DNA from: Acanthopleura granulata
Taxonomy: Eukaryota > Mollusca > Polyplacophora > Chitonida > Chitonidae
DNA length: 64,000 nt
NCBI GenBank assembly: GCA_016165875.1
Contig: JABBOT010000080.1
Span: 8,972,172-9,036,171 of the forward strand
Direction: 5' to 3'
Shown here: one piece after another, positions 25,001-35,879 of the stretch
Numbering within the stretch: position 1 is the stretch's first letter
How the letters are laid out: every line of letters begins with the position of its first letter
The notes under the pieces: generated by a model
Told to the model about the DNA's origin: nothing
Database searches by the model: none
What the model saw: the letters and a program-made list of their open reading frames with translations, nothing else
Program-made: the position numbers and the translations under genes

Positions 25001-28000
25001 GGTCTCTTTCTGGGGCAAGTTTCTTGTTAACTCCAGCAAAAAAGCTTGGACATGAAACTGGTAACAAATACAATAAATTAACTGGTAAATAAATATCAAA
25101 AGTAAATTAATAATAATATCTCTCCTCCAATCCTGAATGCAATGTCAGAAATTATTGTTTAGAACTATGTGCTTGATAGCTTCATTCGTGGAGTTATGTT
25201 CAGGTGTTGCATTCTCACTGGTCAAATGCCCTCTAATCAGGATTCTTTTTGAGCGACACAGTTCAGTTGTAACATTACATGTATCTCATTTTCTAAAAAC
25301 ACAGAGTGAAAAGTCGCCAGAGAATGAATGAAATATAACAAGTCTGACTTTGATACCATTTTTCATAAACTAAACATGAGTACAAAAAAGCCCCTACCAT
25401 GGCTGCGAATTGCTTTGAACTCATAAAACGAATGATGAGATCATGCAGTGAATTCAACTCACTTAAAGAGCTGCTTTGGTGTTTCAACATCTGTGTCTTA
25501 AAAGCAAGGCGAATCGATAAAGACTGAGATAGTCTGAATTGCTTCCCTAAATGGTGAAAATGTTGCAGCAAATTAAAACCCATATTGTAAGTTTCGTCAG
25601 AGTATACGGAAACAAAATATTTCTGTCACGTCCACTTTGCCTGGTGTGACGTGATCCACAAACACATGACGTCGTCATCAATCGCTGACGTGTATCCACA
25701 AATGACGCTGCCCTTACAAAGTAAATCCCTTACTCAACATCTCACCTGTCTGATTTGACATTATACAAGTAACACTATCATGTCACATCAGGAAAATTTT
25801 ACAGATTCAGCCGAAGAGTTTGTTTTTCAAGAAATCTTCAGTTATATGGGTTAAATAGTGTTATTCATCAAAATTAATTTGAGACATGGTGTTAGGCTTA
25901 CTCCGTAGGGTTTCTTTCATATCACTGTAATATTTCTGTGCAATTTGTACTCTGACCAGAGTGGCACTTTAAAACACAGAGACCCTTTCACATGATTTAT
26001 ATGCATGATCCAGAGGCCACAAGTGTAAAACTTCACTCTTTGATTGATTTATTTATAAATCTGATTTTGGTTTTTCTAAAATATTTCACTATGACAATCA
26101 GTTTTATGGGTAAATGCATGAAAGAAAACTGGAGTCTAGGGTAAACCAACGACTCTTGGCAAGTTATTAACAAAACTTTCCTTTGAATGCAGTTTACTCA
26201 GACAGGCACACACATTTTCTGGGGACCATGGCAACATGCTCGTACCTTCCTGGTCCCGGATTTTCTTCAGAATACGACACTGGTATATCCTGTGTTGTAT
26301 TTTACTCATGTAGGTCTGACAGCGATCTTCCCGAGCAGTTATCCCTAACTCGAACATCGGGTGGTACGGGCTTGGTCGAGGAAGCTAAAAACAAGGTAGA
26401 AGTACGGCATCAGACAAATTTCTGTTTACTTACACGCATTAATGTAGTGTAATCTCTATTAGTGGTGGACTTTTCCAACTGACACAAAGATTTGTATGCC
26501 ATATTGGTGAAAATACGTGGTCAACAAAGCGCAAGGCCATCCTTAAAAAACTGTCTGTTGTGTTTAACTATGAGAAAAAATAGGGTCAGTTAGTAGAGAA
26601 GTCTTTTTGTCATTCTGCCTCTTGAAAAAGATAAGGAATTTCAAAGAAATTAACATGGAGATAATATTCTGCAAATGGTCACGCCAGTGTCATTAAATGC
26701 TTATTGTCACCAAGAACAGTGAAAGTTGTAGACTTCTTGGAGCGAACTTCTGTTTTCCTTTTTTTTTTCTCAACTAAAGCCAGATCAAAATGACTTTTTC
26801 TACTGACATTAACAACAGTACATGTAAATAAATTTTCAAACTACCTGGCCTGCATAGAAGGCTTTGTTCCTATAGAAAGTAGTCTTGCCAATGTAGCCCT
26901 TAAATGAGGGCATCAACTCCGAACCTCCAAAAGTAAAAATGTCTTCCGTGTCATCGTACACGACATCATCATGAATACTGAAACAAGTAACACGGAAAAT
27001 ACAGGAACAAGTGTTTTGGCACTGTGAAATCTGACACACACTGAAACAAGTAACACGGAAAATACAGGAACAAGTGTTTTGGCACTGTGAAATCTGACAC
27101 AATCTGAACACATGAGTTCTTGCAAAAATAAATGGTTACAATGTAAAGAATTTCTCTCTACCCCTTCTTACAATAACTAGAGTCACCATATAAATTACAT
27201 GCGTGGCTATAACATGTATCCATGGATGTTCTATCATTAAGTGTATCTTACTTGGCAAAGGTAGATACACTTAATGATATCATGACATCATAAATGAATC
27301 ATTCATTAATTTGGTTGGTGTTTTACGTGGTATTTCACTTATATCTCGACATTAAGCATTATGGTGGGAGGAAACCGAGCAACTCCTGGGAAAAACGCAT
27401 GACCATCTACACGTTGCTACCAGCCCTTCCCACATACCAACTTAGGGGAAGGCAGTGAGTTGGACTTGGACTCACAGCGACCACTTTGGTGAGAAGCAGT
27501 CGTGGGTCATTGCACTACGCTACCCCGTTAAGAAGCCCTTGGCCAGCTCTGGCTGGGTCAACTGCAGCTTTCAGTCAGGAAGTTCGTCAGCTAATTGATG
27601 AAGGCCTGAAGTTTACTCTGGGTATTCAGGTGTGCTCCACTGTGCTCAGCAAACCTGACCGTACTTGAACATGTGGAAAAACTTTTAGCACGACACTGGA
27701 TGAAAATCCGATACACAGTCCAGTTTAATGATTGATACAGCTATCAGCTAGATAAACAATGTAACCTACTTACTTTAAATATGTATTGAGGGATTTGTTG
27801 AAGTTTTCTCCATATTCCACATCCAACGCCCACTGGTAAATAATCAAACTTGAATCATAAAATAACAAACACAGACACATGACAGATTGAGCCAGAATTT
27901 AAAATCAGGGTGTCTCAGTTCCAATTTTTTAGCTGTTTATCCAATCACTCTCAGGTTAATTTTGCCAGAATAGGGTGTCTGAAAGACAGTGACACTCTCC

Positions 28001-31000
28001 TGGCTAAACCTATGAGACACACATACCATGAGCGGTGAACACATCACTAAAACCACAGGTAAATGTGCATTTAAGAAGGATGGGAAAAAGGCAAGTCACT
28101 GGATAAAAAGCAGGTTACATTTGTTGCTCTGCATTACATCATTTAAGTTAAGTTTTAATCAAAACGATATTAACTTAACAGGTGATTATTCTCCTATGCA
28201 ATATTCCAGGGTCTTCATTTGTAAGACATTGGCCAATGAGGCCCTCAGCAGGCTGATTTGGATTTAAAACTTTTTATGCATGTATACTGCACATAGGTCA
28301 GCTGTGTCTGTTTGTTTACTTGGCAGTCATATCATAACGGTGTCTCCTGAGAAAACTGCCTCACTGGAAGACTATACCAAAGACACCAGCCAATACACCC
28401 ACCCTCCCATATCATATTATACAATAACAGGATAAACCAATACAGCAGGTGTAAAAACTGACGATTGTAAAGAAAATAATACATACATGTAAACTACACA
28501 TAGCCACCGACGTTATTGGTCAGACTAAGGTTGACTGGCTAGGAAGAGACCATCTATGTTTCAGCCTATTTAAGAACTGTAGGTGTACCTGTTTTTTCCT
28601 GAAGCTGAACACCATATGAATCCACTGTAGTTTAGGGATGACAAAAGGCGTCAGCACTGCCATTGGCTGTCCACTCCTTAACATAAACTGGATGTGTAAT
28701 TTGCCTGCACACACAAAAGTTTGTAAACAATTAGTATACTGATAAATTAATATAAAGAAAAATTTAAATAATTTCTGTTTTTCTAGGAAATGTTACTTCA
28801 TAATACACCTGTACTTTTTATCTATTTCATTTATTTAATTACTGCTTGACGCCATTTGTTTTAAGAGCCTAGTGTCAAAAATCAGAATTATATTACAGGA
28901 CTATCACCTTATTAGTAAATATACATGTACTTAGATCTTGAAACATTATTATGCATACGTCATTGTTGGAATACAGTAATTTAATACAGCATAAATAATG
29001 GCATATACAAAGCTATCCAGAAAACAGAAAAGGCCAAATATGGTACCCTTGCCTGGTTCACACCCTCTGAGAAATGTTACAGTAATGATTTTTTTTTCAG
29101 AAAAAAAAACATATATTCCATACTGAGTCAGTACGAGGGTATGTACAATCTGAAGGCATGTTATTCAATTGTGTGCATTTTGCTTAGGATATTCTTAAAA
29201 ATTTCGTTGGCCATAACATGACCCTATGAGAGAAAAAATAGCATCGCTTTGTTGGTAGGAAATTCTTTTCTTTATTCTGCTTTTTGAAAAGATAGAGATT
29301 TCAAAAAAAAATTAACATGGACAACAAAATAGAAAAAGAAAAGTTTTCATCAAAATACCCCAATAAAAACTTTTGAGTAGGCCCCTTTTTGAAGGGTCAG
29401 TTACCAACGAACGTTATTTTTAATGTTGATCTTGACTAAATGATGACTGTTAATGAATTCATTTATATATGTACCTGCAGGATTAAAACAGAGTAGAGGA
29501 GATAGGAACACATCATTCCTGCTGAAGTGATGCATCAAACTACAGAGTCTGGCCCCTGGGCAGTGCTCCAGTACATACACCCACATTGACACAGTGAAAC
29601 TGAAATGTAATGTGAGACCGTGAAACTTAGAGGCTGTCACAAAAATAAAAACACACCGTATCAATTTGTTCTTTCATAAAACGTCAAAGTTGTATGAAGA
29701 AGAGAAAGCATTTTCTGAGTTGCCTTATAATTAGTATGTATTTATCTATTGATTTGACTGGTGTTTTACGTAGCATTCAAGAATATTGTCATACCTCATA
29801 CCTAGTATATTATGTACTTTATGAAATGTACATGTAAATATGGTATCACCCCATTGGGAAAGCTGCTGGTAAAAGTCAATAATTTAACTCTTCATGATTC
29901 TGTAACATCCACATCAGCATTTAAAACAGCTGTAAGACCTTCATTTATGTATATATATCATCTTATCAAATGCAAGGGCATGCATGTTCTGTGAAACAAA
30001 TTTTCTTTAAATTAATGACCTGTACACAGTCAAACGAGAAAAATTTTGGAATTTCTTACCTTTTTCTCACTTTATCTAAACCATTTCTTATCTTCTGAAA
30101 CATGTGTTTGCCTCCTATACTGTCATAGATCTGAAATTTTCTTTTCTTTCTTTTTTTTGGCCAACAACGTCATGTACTTTGCCAAAGAACATTCCCAGAA
30201 TTTAATTCAACACAAATGTAAACTGACACAGTTTTAACAACCAGTACATATCCTTGTAAACTGACCAATCCTTCAATTTTTCTCAAAATATGAGAAGTTA
30301 AGAAAAGTTACAGAATCAATTCTCATGTCAATGTCCATAACACTCACTAAAAATAACTTTAGACTGGAAGCAAGAAAAGATGCAAACAATATCTTTTCAC
30401 AGATGAGAAATAGTGAAGAAAACAAGAAAATGGTAAGAAATTGCAGGAACTTTCATTTGACTGTACAACCTATTTGCACACTCCTTGCAAAATATGCATT
30501 CTGCTTTTGTCTTTTTTCAATTTTCCTCTTTTTTCTTTTGAGGGAAAAACTGGCTGAATAATCAAACTATTATATCAACCAAGTTGAACAGCTTTAGACT
30601 TTGCGAGTGAATAAAAACATATGGATAAAACCCACTGCATATTAATGTCACAATGGCTTACTCTGGTAGCTGTGCTTTTCTCTGACTTTCCAAATTTCTG
30701 TCGGAATAATTGTTAAAATGTCTGAAGATTCCATGAAAGGAGCCAGAAAAAGCTGCTGGGTACTGGACAACTTCAATTACCTCTGCAATATTAAAAAAAA
30801 TGCCATAAATTTATAGCACTCAGATCTGCTGTTTGCAAAATTCATTCCATTCTTCAAACACAAGACCAGTAAGTACTTATTCAACCAGCATGTTCTCCAT
30901 TAATTTAGCATTCTACATTTTCTATTAAAACTGACAAATCTGAAAAGCATGTATGTAATACCTTTAATCTGTTGTTATACAGTGTATACAATTTTGACAA

Positions 31001-34000
31001 CGTTATACAGAAAACTCAAAAAACTAATACTATAATGAACACCATGAAAATATTAAGTGTGGGATAAGGGAAAAAAATTACTCCTGAGTCATACTTAATT
31101 ACCAGCAAATGAATACATAAGCTGGGAACAAGTCATGGCCATGTGGTAAAGGTGCTTGTCTTTCAGTCACGAAACGTGCAAGGTGCAGGTTCAATCCTTG
31201 CCTTGGGCAGTGAAAATGTGGATTTCCTCATTCTGACTAAATCCTTGGGGTGTTGGCAAAAATAAACGGTTGACAACACTTACAGTGTGACCGTTTGCAC
31301 AGTCCAATGCCAACTGTTTTTAGCAATATGGCTTGCATATCTGCACTCCAAACATTTGAATTTTTTTCAGTACCAGGTGGCTTAACAGAAGTTGATGGTT
31401 GGTGGTGCCAGGCGATCTGGTATCCTCTGCCAAAATGTTTAACTACCAGAGGCTACCAATGTATACATGAAAAATTCAATCAAATAAACAAAAAATAAAT
31501 GAAATCTATATTAAGCTCCTTCATGCACTCATTTACTTGACTTTTAAAAAGTATAATATGTAACTTTCTGTTATATCTCTAGATGGTCAAAACAGAAATT
31601 ACAAGGTATCCCTTAACCAATGAACCACCTACACTGCACTTAAATGCTTCACATATAAAGCTTAGCTTTACTAACTATGACGTTCATCTTTAGACATCAC
31701 CATTTAATCAGTGTAGGAACAAGTTCACCTGCAAGTCAGATGCCTACCTAGCAAAGGCAAGGGATAAGTAACAAACAACTGTAGATATGATTACTGATTA
31801 ATGGGCTCAGCCATTTCCACCCCTTGAGATCCCAATTCCTCATTAGAATTTTGATCTTCTTACATCCATAAATTAACATCAACTTATATCTTCCTCTACA
31901 TTCTTATTGCATCATACAAAATATAACATGGAAAGAACTGCTCACCAAAAAATATACACCTCTTACAAACAGACAAACTATTTATTCTTTCCAAGATCCA
32001 TTATTTCTCTTAAGGTGTTGCATTTTAGAAAACTATAAATAACCTAAAATTTGGTTCAAAAGATTACATTTTTAGATGCAAATAAATGTTATAAACTATA
32101 TTTGGCGCTGAAACTTACACTTTTCTGGTAGGATATCATCCTACCTTAAAAACAAACCTTAAAACACCTTCCTGCAGTTAACAGAACTCCCCGAATCTGG
32201 AAATCTGAGGAGCTTAGTCATGGGTGAAATTTTAGGTCAATTACAGTAAGTACATACCACACATACACATATACATTCTTATGTAACGAACTAAAAAAAA
32301 AAAAAACAAATGTTTCCATACACACATGAAAACGCAATCTGTCTTCCAAATTAAAAAAAAAAGGGCAAAAACAATTCACTCACTTCATTAAATAATGAAA
32401 ATTACACAAAAAATGACTTACCCATTTCTTTGGGACAAAAGCCTACTTGGGACCAATCCAGCACCCTGAATACACTGCCTGACCATGGAAGACATATTTT
32501 GTGATTCGCTGGTCTTAAATAAGGCGATACTATGGATGTGTTGTATGACACCTTAACGAAGGCATATTTATATGGTTCCCTTCTTACAAGGCCTGGCTTA
32601 GACCATCTATGCGAGTCTATAACCCAGGCTCGTATCACAACACCAGACAGCACACTTATATCAGGGTTGTATCGGTCAGGTCGATATGCATACTTGCCAG
32701 GCAGGTCAATGTGGATATTTTTATGACGCACAGAACTGTCTTTGCCACCGGAACATTTCCATACTTTTCTGTAAATCTTTGCAGATTTTCTTCTGTCAGT
32801 ATCAGCTGTAATTTCCACCCCAGCTATTCTGGTGCGGCTGCACCTGTATTCAATGGCTAGAGTCACACTGTTGTCTATCACAGTCGGGGAGTTCAACACT
32901 TGGATCAAGTCCTGGTTCCTAACTGAGTCTTTGCTTATCACAACTGACATGGTATCAGGCTTGGCTGGTTCATTTTGCTGTGAACACTCCACTGCAACCT
33001 AGTGAAAAAAGCAAAAATAAAAAAAAAAGGATATAAAGAAAATTTAAAAAAATACATAAAAACATGAAAGATAATAATTACTTGTCCTTGGCTTTACATA
33101 CTTCCCTAAAAATGGGTGTCACTAACATAAATATGTCCATCTATGTAGTAGTAAAGGAGCAATAATGCAATTTAAAACTGATGATGAAACTGTTAATTTA
33201 ACAAAAATATAAAAAAAAATAAAACAGTGTAGGTCAGTGTAAAACAGTGTAAGTCCACAAATACACTGAAGTGTACAGAGCCAACTGTTATAGCTGTAAC
33301 AGCTGACCAGTATCAGCTGTGATAAGAAATTTAGATCGTACACAAGAAAAAAAGAAAATCAATAATTTTGATAACATGTCACCACAGTATGACTTACAAG
33401 TCAATTAAGCCGACTCTACCAACCAAGGAATGTTCGGCTAATACCTCTCACTAAAAGGGTGTTTGAAGAGCATGTAAATAAGCCATTGATATCTATATTT
33501 TTACAGTTACATCATTTTATTAACATTCCAAATAAACATGATAAACTTTTAACTGCTGTAAAGGCCTCTTATCATATGCAAAGCTTGAAACATATGATGT
33601 GCCAGCCAGTCACTTCATATGCTGGCTGTGAAAAAATAACTAACCAAGTTGAAGTGAAAGGGTGACAAAATATTTTCTACAAATACGGTGATGATTTTGT
33701 GAATAGGAAAGTTATTACGACCATTTATTAGGTGTGCTAGCAACCTGGGGATGGTTGCCCAGTTTCCTCCCCCCAGATTACTGGCCATCGTCCTTTTAGT
33801 GAAATATTCTTGAATACGACGTAAAACACCAATCAAAAAAAAAAAAAAAAAAATTCAATAAACACTTCAAAAAGAAAGTTGCGTTATCACAGTTAAGTAT
33901 AAATGCAGGCCTTTAAGGTGAGCCTTGAATTTTTAAGGGTTGACTTGGGGCTTGATTGCACAAAGCTACGTACAGCTACTGTCAGTGATATAGAGTTACT

Positions 34001-34507
34001 AAGTTACAAGTCACTGAGCAATGATAAAATAAGTCGATAGATAACACATGTTACCACTTGAGCTAAGCTGCCACGTAGTCCTGCGTCAAGAAGTCGCGCT
34101 GTGCTAAAGTCAAAGATTGTGCGTGGTAACGAAAAAAAAAACAAAGTATTGGCGAATAGCTGTTTCAAATACTAACACATCTGAAAATAATGACTGACAA
34201 CTTAAGGTTGTTTTCACCTCTACAGTGTTCTGCTAAATGCGGTAATTGGGGGGTGAAAGAACCAGAAAAGTTAGTGAAAACGGGACTGGTGATTCCGCTA
34301 AAGAGACAACCGTGCGAGCATGCATCACTCGGATCTTGGGACTTTGCATCACTAAAGCCATAACATAACATGACTAACAGATATTTTGTGACCGGCGATA
34401 TTGAACAGTGTTTTTGTGCTACTACAATACCTTACCTGGGTTGCAAACACTGTAAATAAAGCGAAGAATGCGAAGCGCTGTTGATAAACTTTTAACCGAA
34501 CCGCCAT
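12042..34507 (-). CDS. SEL1L3: SEL1L3-like membrane protein (sel-1 homolog 3), 25 coding exons
   Basis: Exons pieced together by hand from GT..AG sites; all phases agree and sum to 3,288 nt, giving 1,095 residues plus stop. Human SEL1L3 is about 1,130, so the gene looks complete. Order: signal peptide (residues 1-24), N-terminal ectodomain (25-257), LamG-like region (about 257-401), linker (402-541), Sel1 repeats (about 542-1020), Cys-containing juxtamembrane part and one membrane segment (about 1055-1076) with a short tail. Diagnostic stretches are HKICLPWSGS, DEDGDIFMWMKHQA, NPDAGHNLGHMYLTG, YYLLAAESGIEV and ALIKMGDYHWYG, which match SEL1L3 rather than SEL1L. The vertebrate protein is poorly understood; Sel1 repeats are protein-protein scaffolds. 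Least certain are the exon 5 donor and the exon 9/10 junction. Four junctions lie inside tandem duplications. Confidence 0.88.
12441..12679 (+). mobile_element. SINE-1, nearly full length
   Basis: tRNA-like head (ctagcgcagtg, then tttcaagtccagctc as B-box region), conserved body (agtttcctcccaccatgatg), conserved tail domain (ataagtgaaatactcttgag) and (AAATA)n end. Lies in SEL1L3 intron 24. Confidence 0.8.
13395..13759. mobile_element. MITE family 1: element with long terminal inverted repeats
   Basis: About 365 bp. The left end aataggggagtttcgag is the reverse complement of the right end ctcgaaactcccctatt. The inverted similarity continues inward for about 100 bp, including tgtcaaaaatg on the left and its complement on the right. 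No open frame. It lies in SEL1L3 intron 23. Confidence 0.75.
14571..24559 (-). CDS. SEL1L3: SEL1L3-like exons 11-23: Sel1 repeat region
   Basis: Exons 24425-24559, 23100-23217, 22445-22506, 21819-21938, 21124-21261, 20291-20353, 19481-19654, 18009-18133, 17270-17353, 16974-17064, 15564-15654, 15196-15302 and 14571-14698. Sel1-type helical pairs are plain in DIFMWMKHQAKQGVLGAQ, NVQAALEYFRLGAEQQDPVS, KLGNPDAGHNLGHMYLTG and ERAVDFYTRAALKRDP. Exon 21 (GIVSYLEKECQWHRFNISIQ) is easy to miss because it lies alone in a 1.7 kb gap. Junctions of exons 14, 15 and 17 are inside tandem repeats, and a repeat array directly follows exon 11. Confidence 0.85.
15757..15955 (-). mobile_element. SINE-1, 5'-truncated
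   Basis: The (TTTA)n tail comes first on + strand, followed by tcaagaatatttcacttata, ccagcattatggtgggagg and ggttgctggcagac; the tRNA-like head is decayed. In SEL1L3 intron 20. Confidence 0.75.
17711..17739. repeat. 10-bp tandem repeat, three units
   Basis: gctgattgga, gctgattggt and gctgattggc in direct succession, next to a SINE insertion. Confidence 0.7.
17742..17994 (+). mobile_element. SINE-1 with a reversed tail fragment at its 5' side
   Basis: The main element runs 17770-17994 with a tRNA-like head (ggttagcgcac; acaagtccggctcatgctgg) and (AAATA)n tail. Just before it, 17742-17769 carries aagaatatttcacttatac, the conserved tail domain in the opposite orientation, so an older reversed copy or an inverted join is present. 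Confidence 0.65.
18430..19515 (-). repeat. 36-37 bp minisatellite built from the exon 17 splice donor of SEL1L3
   Basis: About 28-30 units. On the minus strand the proximal units (about 19150-19515) read like CACACTGTTGATAAG/GTAAAT, which is the end of exon 17 plus its donor at 19480/19481. Distal units (18600-19060) are 36 bp and mostly lost the GT (CATTGACAAGGGAGG or CATTGACAAAATAAT). Units at the far end (18430-18560) again carry AAGGTAA. Long open frames on the + strand here come from the periodicity and are not genes. Confidence 0.85.
20644..20870 (-). mobile_element. SINE-1, full length
   Basis: Reverse copy: (TTTA)n tail, gattggtgttttacgccgta, conserved tail domain, ccagcattatggtgggagg, then head complement (ggacttgaactcacag; cgcgttaactgactgagcca). 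In SEL1L3 intron 15. Confidence 0.85.
21184..21545 (-). repeat. 130-bp triplication of the 5' part of SEL1L3 exon 15 and its acceptor
   Basis: Three units start near 21184, 21314 and 21444. The first contains the working 5' part of exon 15 (acceptor at 21262/21263). The second repeats the exon start with an acceptor-like TTCCAG at 21392/21393, but its copy of the exon has an in-frame TGA. The third has lost the acceptor. These are two pseudo-exons inside intron 14. Confidence 0.85.
21924..22296 (-). repeat. 64-bp duplication and degenerate array at the SEL1L3 exon 14 acceptor
   Basis: The first unit begins in the first 15 bases of exon 14 and includes its acceptor; a near-identical copy starts at 21988. 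Shorter decayed copies of the core tgattctgtcacaatctgta continue to about 22296. Confidence 0.8.
23640..24414 (-). repeat. 42-bp minisatellite immediately after SEL1L3 exon 11
   Basis: About 18 units with core accaccattatcatcatcaa and atatcaccattgtcactatc. It begins about 10 bases inside the intron from the exon 11 donor (24424/24425). Because 42 is a multiple of 3, open frames run through it on both strands (for example IDDDNGGIDSDNGD on the minus strand). One unit is cut short at about 24242-24256. Confidence 0.9.
24861..26384 (-). CDS. SEL1L3: SEL1L3-like exons 8-10: linker between LamG-like and Sel1 regions
   Basis: Exons 26246-26384, 25463-25546 and 24861-25057. The exon 9 donor was placed at 25463 (AA/GTGAGT, near-perfect consensus) because it alone gives the phase needed by exon 10. 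A longer reading to 25398 (ATG/GTAGGG) stays open but is out of phase with exon 10, and could only be an alternative product. Exon 10 ends IYKKVVAKI before a GTAAGT donor. This part is less conserved than its flanks, so the junctions are less certain. Confidence 0.65.
26040..26165 (-). mobile_element. Decayed SINE-1 fragment
   Basis: gattgatttatttataaatctg followed by aaaatatttcacta and a gttttatggg-type body; diverged and lacking the head. Confidence 0.35.
26535..26700. repeat. Dispersed repeat D, copy 1
   Basis: aaggccatccttaaaaaact, then gggtcagttagtagagaagt and tttcaaagaaattaacatgg. Related copies at 29195, 43560 and 43960. Confidence 0.45.
26845..29599 (-). CDS. SEL1L3: SEL1L3-like exons 4-7: LamG-like (concanavalin fold) region
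   Basis: Exons 29475-29599, 28589-28704, 27774-27832 and 26845-26977. The start FTVSMWVYVLEHCPGARLCS and the end GGSELMPSFKGYIGKTTFYR have the pattern of a LamG or concanavalin-like beta sandwich, as in vertebrate SEL1L3. The exon 4 acceptor was set at 29600/29601 (TTTCAG) because it restores phase 2. The exon 5 donor (CAG/GTACAC) is a weak match and is set by phase and by the join to exon 6. The exon 7 acceptor is duplicated in the intron (see the repeat at 26978). Confidence 0.78.
26978..27103 (-). repeat. 63-bp duplication of the SEL1L3 exon 7 acceptor region
   Basis: Two near-identical units start at 26978 and 27041. Each contains the acceptor sequence CTTGTTTCAG on the minus strand, the first being the working acceptor of exon 7. 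Confidence 0.85.
27232..27279. repeat. Perfect 17-bp inverted repeat with 14-base loop
   Basis: tatcattaagtgtatct at 27232-27248 is the exact reverse complement of 27263-27279. It lies just before a SINE copy in SEL1L3 intron 6. Confidence 0.8.
27297..27540 (-). mobile_element. SINE-1, nearly full length
   Basis: ttggttggtgttttacgtgg, tatttcacttatatc, aagcattatggtgggagg, then head complement (ggacttggactcacagcgac; cattgcactacgct). Confidence 0.75.
29195..29412. repeat. Dispersed repeat D, copy 2
   Basis: Shares atttcgttggccataacatg-type lead, gagatttcaaaaaaaaatta and gaagggtcagttacc with the other D copies. In SEL1L3 introns 4. Confidence 0.4.
29738..29795 (-). mobile_element. SINE-1 tail fragment
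   Basis: tatttatctattgatttgac, tggtgttttacgtagcattc and aagaatattgtcata only; the body is absent. Confidence 0.55.
30662..34507 (-). CDS. SEL1L3: SEL1L3-like exons 1-3: signal peptide and N-terminal ectodomain
   Basis: Exon 1 is 34436-34507 (24 codons), exon 2 is 32422-32998 and exon 3 is 30662-30782. The start ATG at 34507 sits in a strong context (AACATGGCG) and opens MAVRLKVYQQRFAFFALFTV, a short basic stretch followed by a hydrophobic core, so a signal peptide. Exon 2 carries most of the N-terminal region, with Cys-rich points and the HKICLPWSGS motif close to its end. Exon 3 (EVVQYPAAFSGSFHGIFRHF) leads into the LamG-like part. Phases are 0, then 1, then 2. Confidence 0.85.
31128..31500 (+). 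mobile_element. tRNA-derived SINE, second head type
   Basis: Head atggccatgtggtaaaggtg (A-box region) and gcaggttcaatccttgcc (B-box), then a body of about 280 bp and a tail caatcaaataaacaaaaaat. It lies in SEL1L3 intron 2. Confidence 0.6.
32036..32247 (-). mobile_element. MITE family 2, copy 2 (reversed)
   Basis: Inverted ends aataacctaaaatttgg and gaaattttaggtcaatt. Interior reads aaggtgttttaagg on the minus strand, as in the other copies. Confidence 0.6.
33728..33855 (+). mobile_element. SINE-1, 3' part with A-rich tail
   Basis: gtgctagcaacctggggatg, agtttcctcccc, tttagtgaaatattcttgaa, tacgacgtaaaacaccaatc and a run of A. The head is absent. Confidence 0.7.
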
Positions 34508-34545
34508 GTTGCCGAGATTAAATGACGTCAGGGGCGGAGGGAATC
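34508..34545 (-). promoter_or_regulatory. Likely SEL1L3 core promoter: CRE and GC box
   Basis: A palindromic CRE, TGACGTCA, lies at 34523-34530, 16 bases before the start codon, followed upstream by a GC-box-like ggggcggagg at 34531-34540. Such a short distance means either a very short 5' UTR or sites within the first exon. Function is inferred from motif only. Confidence 0.45.
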
Positions 34546-35044
34546 CCTTCGAGCTGTCAAATGAGGATAAAAATAGATCATCATTCAGATGATCTGACTG
34601 GCGGGTCTACATGTATGTCACCTGGCAACAGCTGTTTGGGGTCTATCATACTTTTGTTTCAAGATAGTGAACGAACACATCTATGTAGAACTACATTTAT
34701 ATATATGTGCTTATCTTCCAATCTTTTGTATTATTTGCGAACACGCACAGAAAAAGACTAGGATGCATGGGACGAAAATATTTTTCATGCAATGTAAGAA
34801 AATAAATAAACAATTAACACGTGTCTGAATAAATAAATAGAAAACAACATGCAATAAGATCGGCCCTTGTATAATAAAGGAGTTTACCCCTACTCTCTCC
34901 CCCCCCCCCCCGAAAAAGTCTTGAGTACAGAGATAAGCATAAATCAAACATTTACGGTCATATAAATTTATTTTCTACACCGTGCAGGCTACGTAGGCCA
35001 GCATGTATACTGATAATGGCACTTGAATGCATTAATGAGAAGCC

Positions 35045-35275
35045 ACCCCCACCTATGTGGTCGCCCTGAGTTAAGTCCAGCTCATGCTGGCTTCCTCTCC
35101 AGCCCAACGTGGGAAGGTCTGCTAGCAACCTGCGGATAGTCGTGGGTTTCGCCTGGGCTCTGACCGGTTTCCTTCCACCATAATGCTGACCACTGCCGTC
35201 GTATAAGTGAAATATTCTTGAGTCCGGTGTAAAGACCAAATAAAATGAAATGAAATAAAATAAATAAATAATACA
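35045..35275 (+). mobile_element. SINE-1
   Basis: ttaagtccagctcatgctgg, ctagcaacctgcggatagtc, cgtataagtgaaatattctt and an AAATA-rich tail. The 5' end of the head is lost. Confidence 0.8.
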
Positions 35276-35879
35276 CCATTGATCAGGAGAACGTTACAGA
35301 GATGTCGCACCACCGACTTTTCAGCTTACATGGAATTCATCCAGGCTTGAGTGAGCAGTATATGTACGTTAAACCCATATGTATATACATCTATATACAC
35401 TACGTCTACACATGAAACATATATAAAAGATTTGCTATGAAAACATATCATGTATAGTTTAGTTATGCATAGCTATGGTGCATACATGTATGTATCGCGG
35501 GGCGCGTGCATATGTGAATTATAGGTATACATGCACGTGAAATGTGCCTAGGCCTAAACATGTATGTACAATAAGTCTGCACATGCTGTGGTGCTATAAT
35601 GGATCTGTATTCAATACGACCCAAGATAATATACACAAAACATCAAGGACGTGTGCACGTGATATTCTTTTTCTTAATATATGTACCATCAAGTGAAAGT
35701 TATTCATTGTACGAAGAATTATACATGTACATATGTACAGTATCAAATGTAAACGCCCTCAAGGGTGTTCGGTATATAACTTTGCGTGCAAAACCGCGAT
35801 AGTTTTTACTTTTGATCAGCAAAGATTACACACTGAAAACCACTTGTCCTCCATCCGTATGTGATATGTAAAACCTGTA

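Noticed and set aside
25293..25583. Single-exon reading of the 96-codon minus frame
   Set aside because: Only 25463-25546 joins in phase with exons 8 and 10; the extension past GTGAGT ends without a phase-compatible partner.
32532..32860. + strand open frames of 64 and 83 codons
   Set aside because: Antisense to SEL1L3 exon 2.
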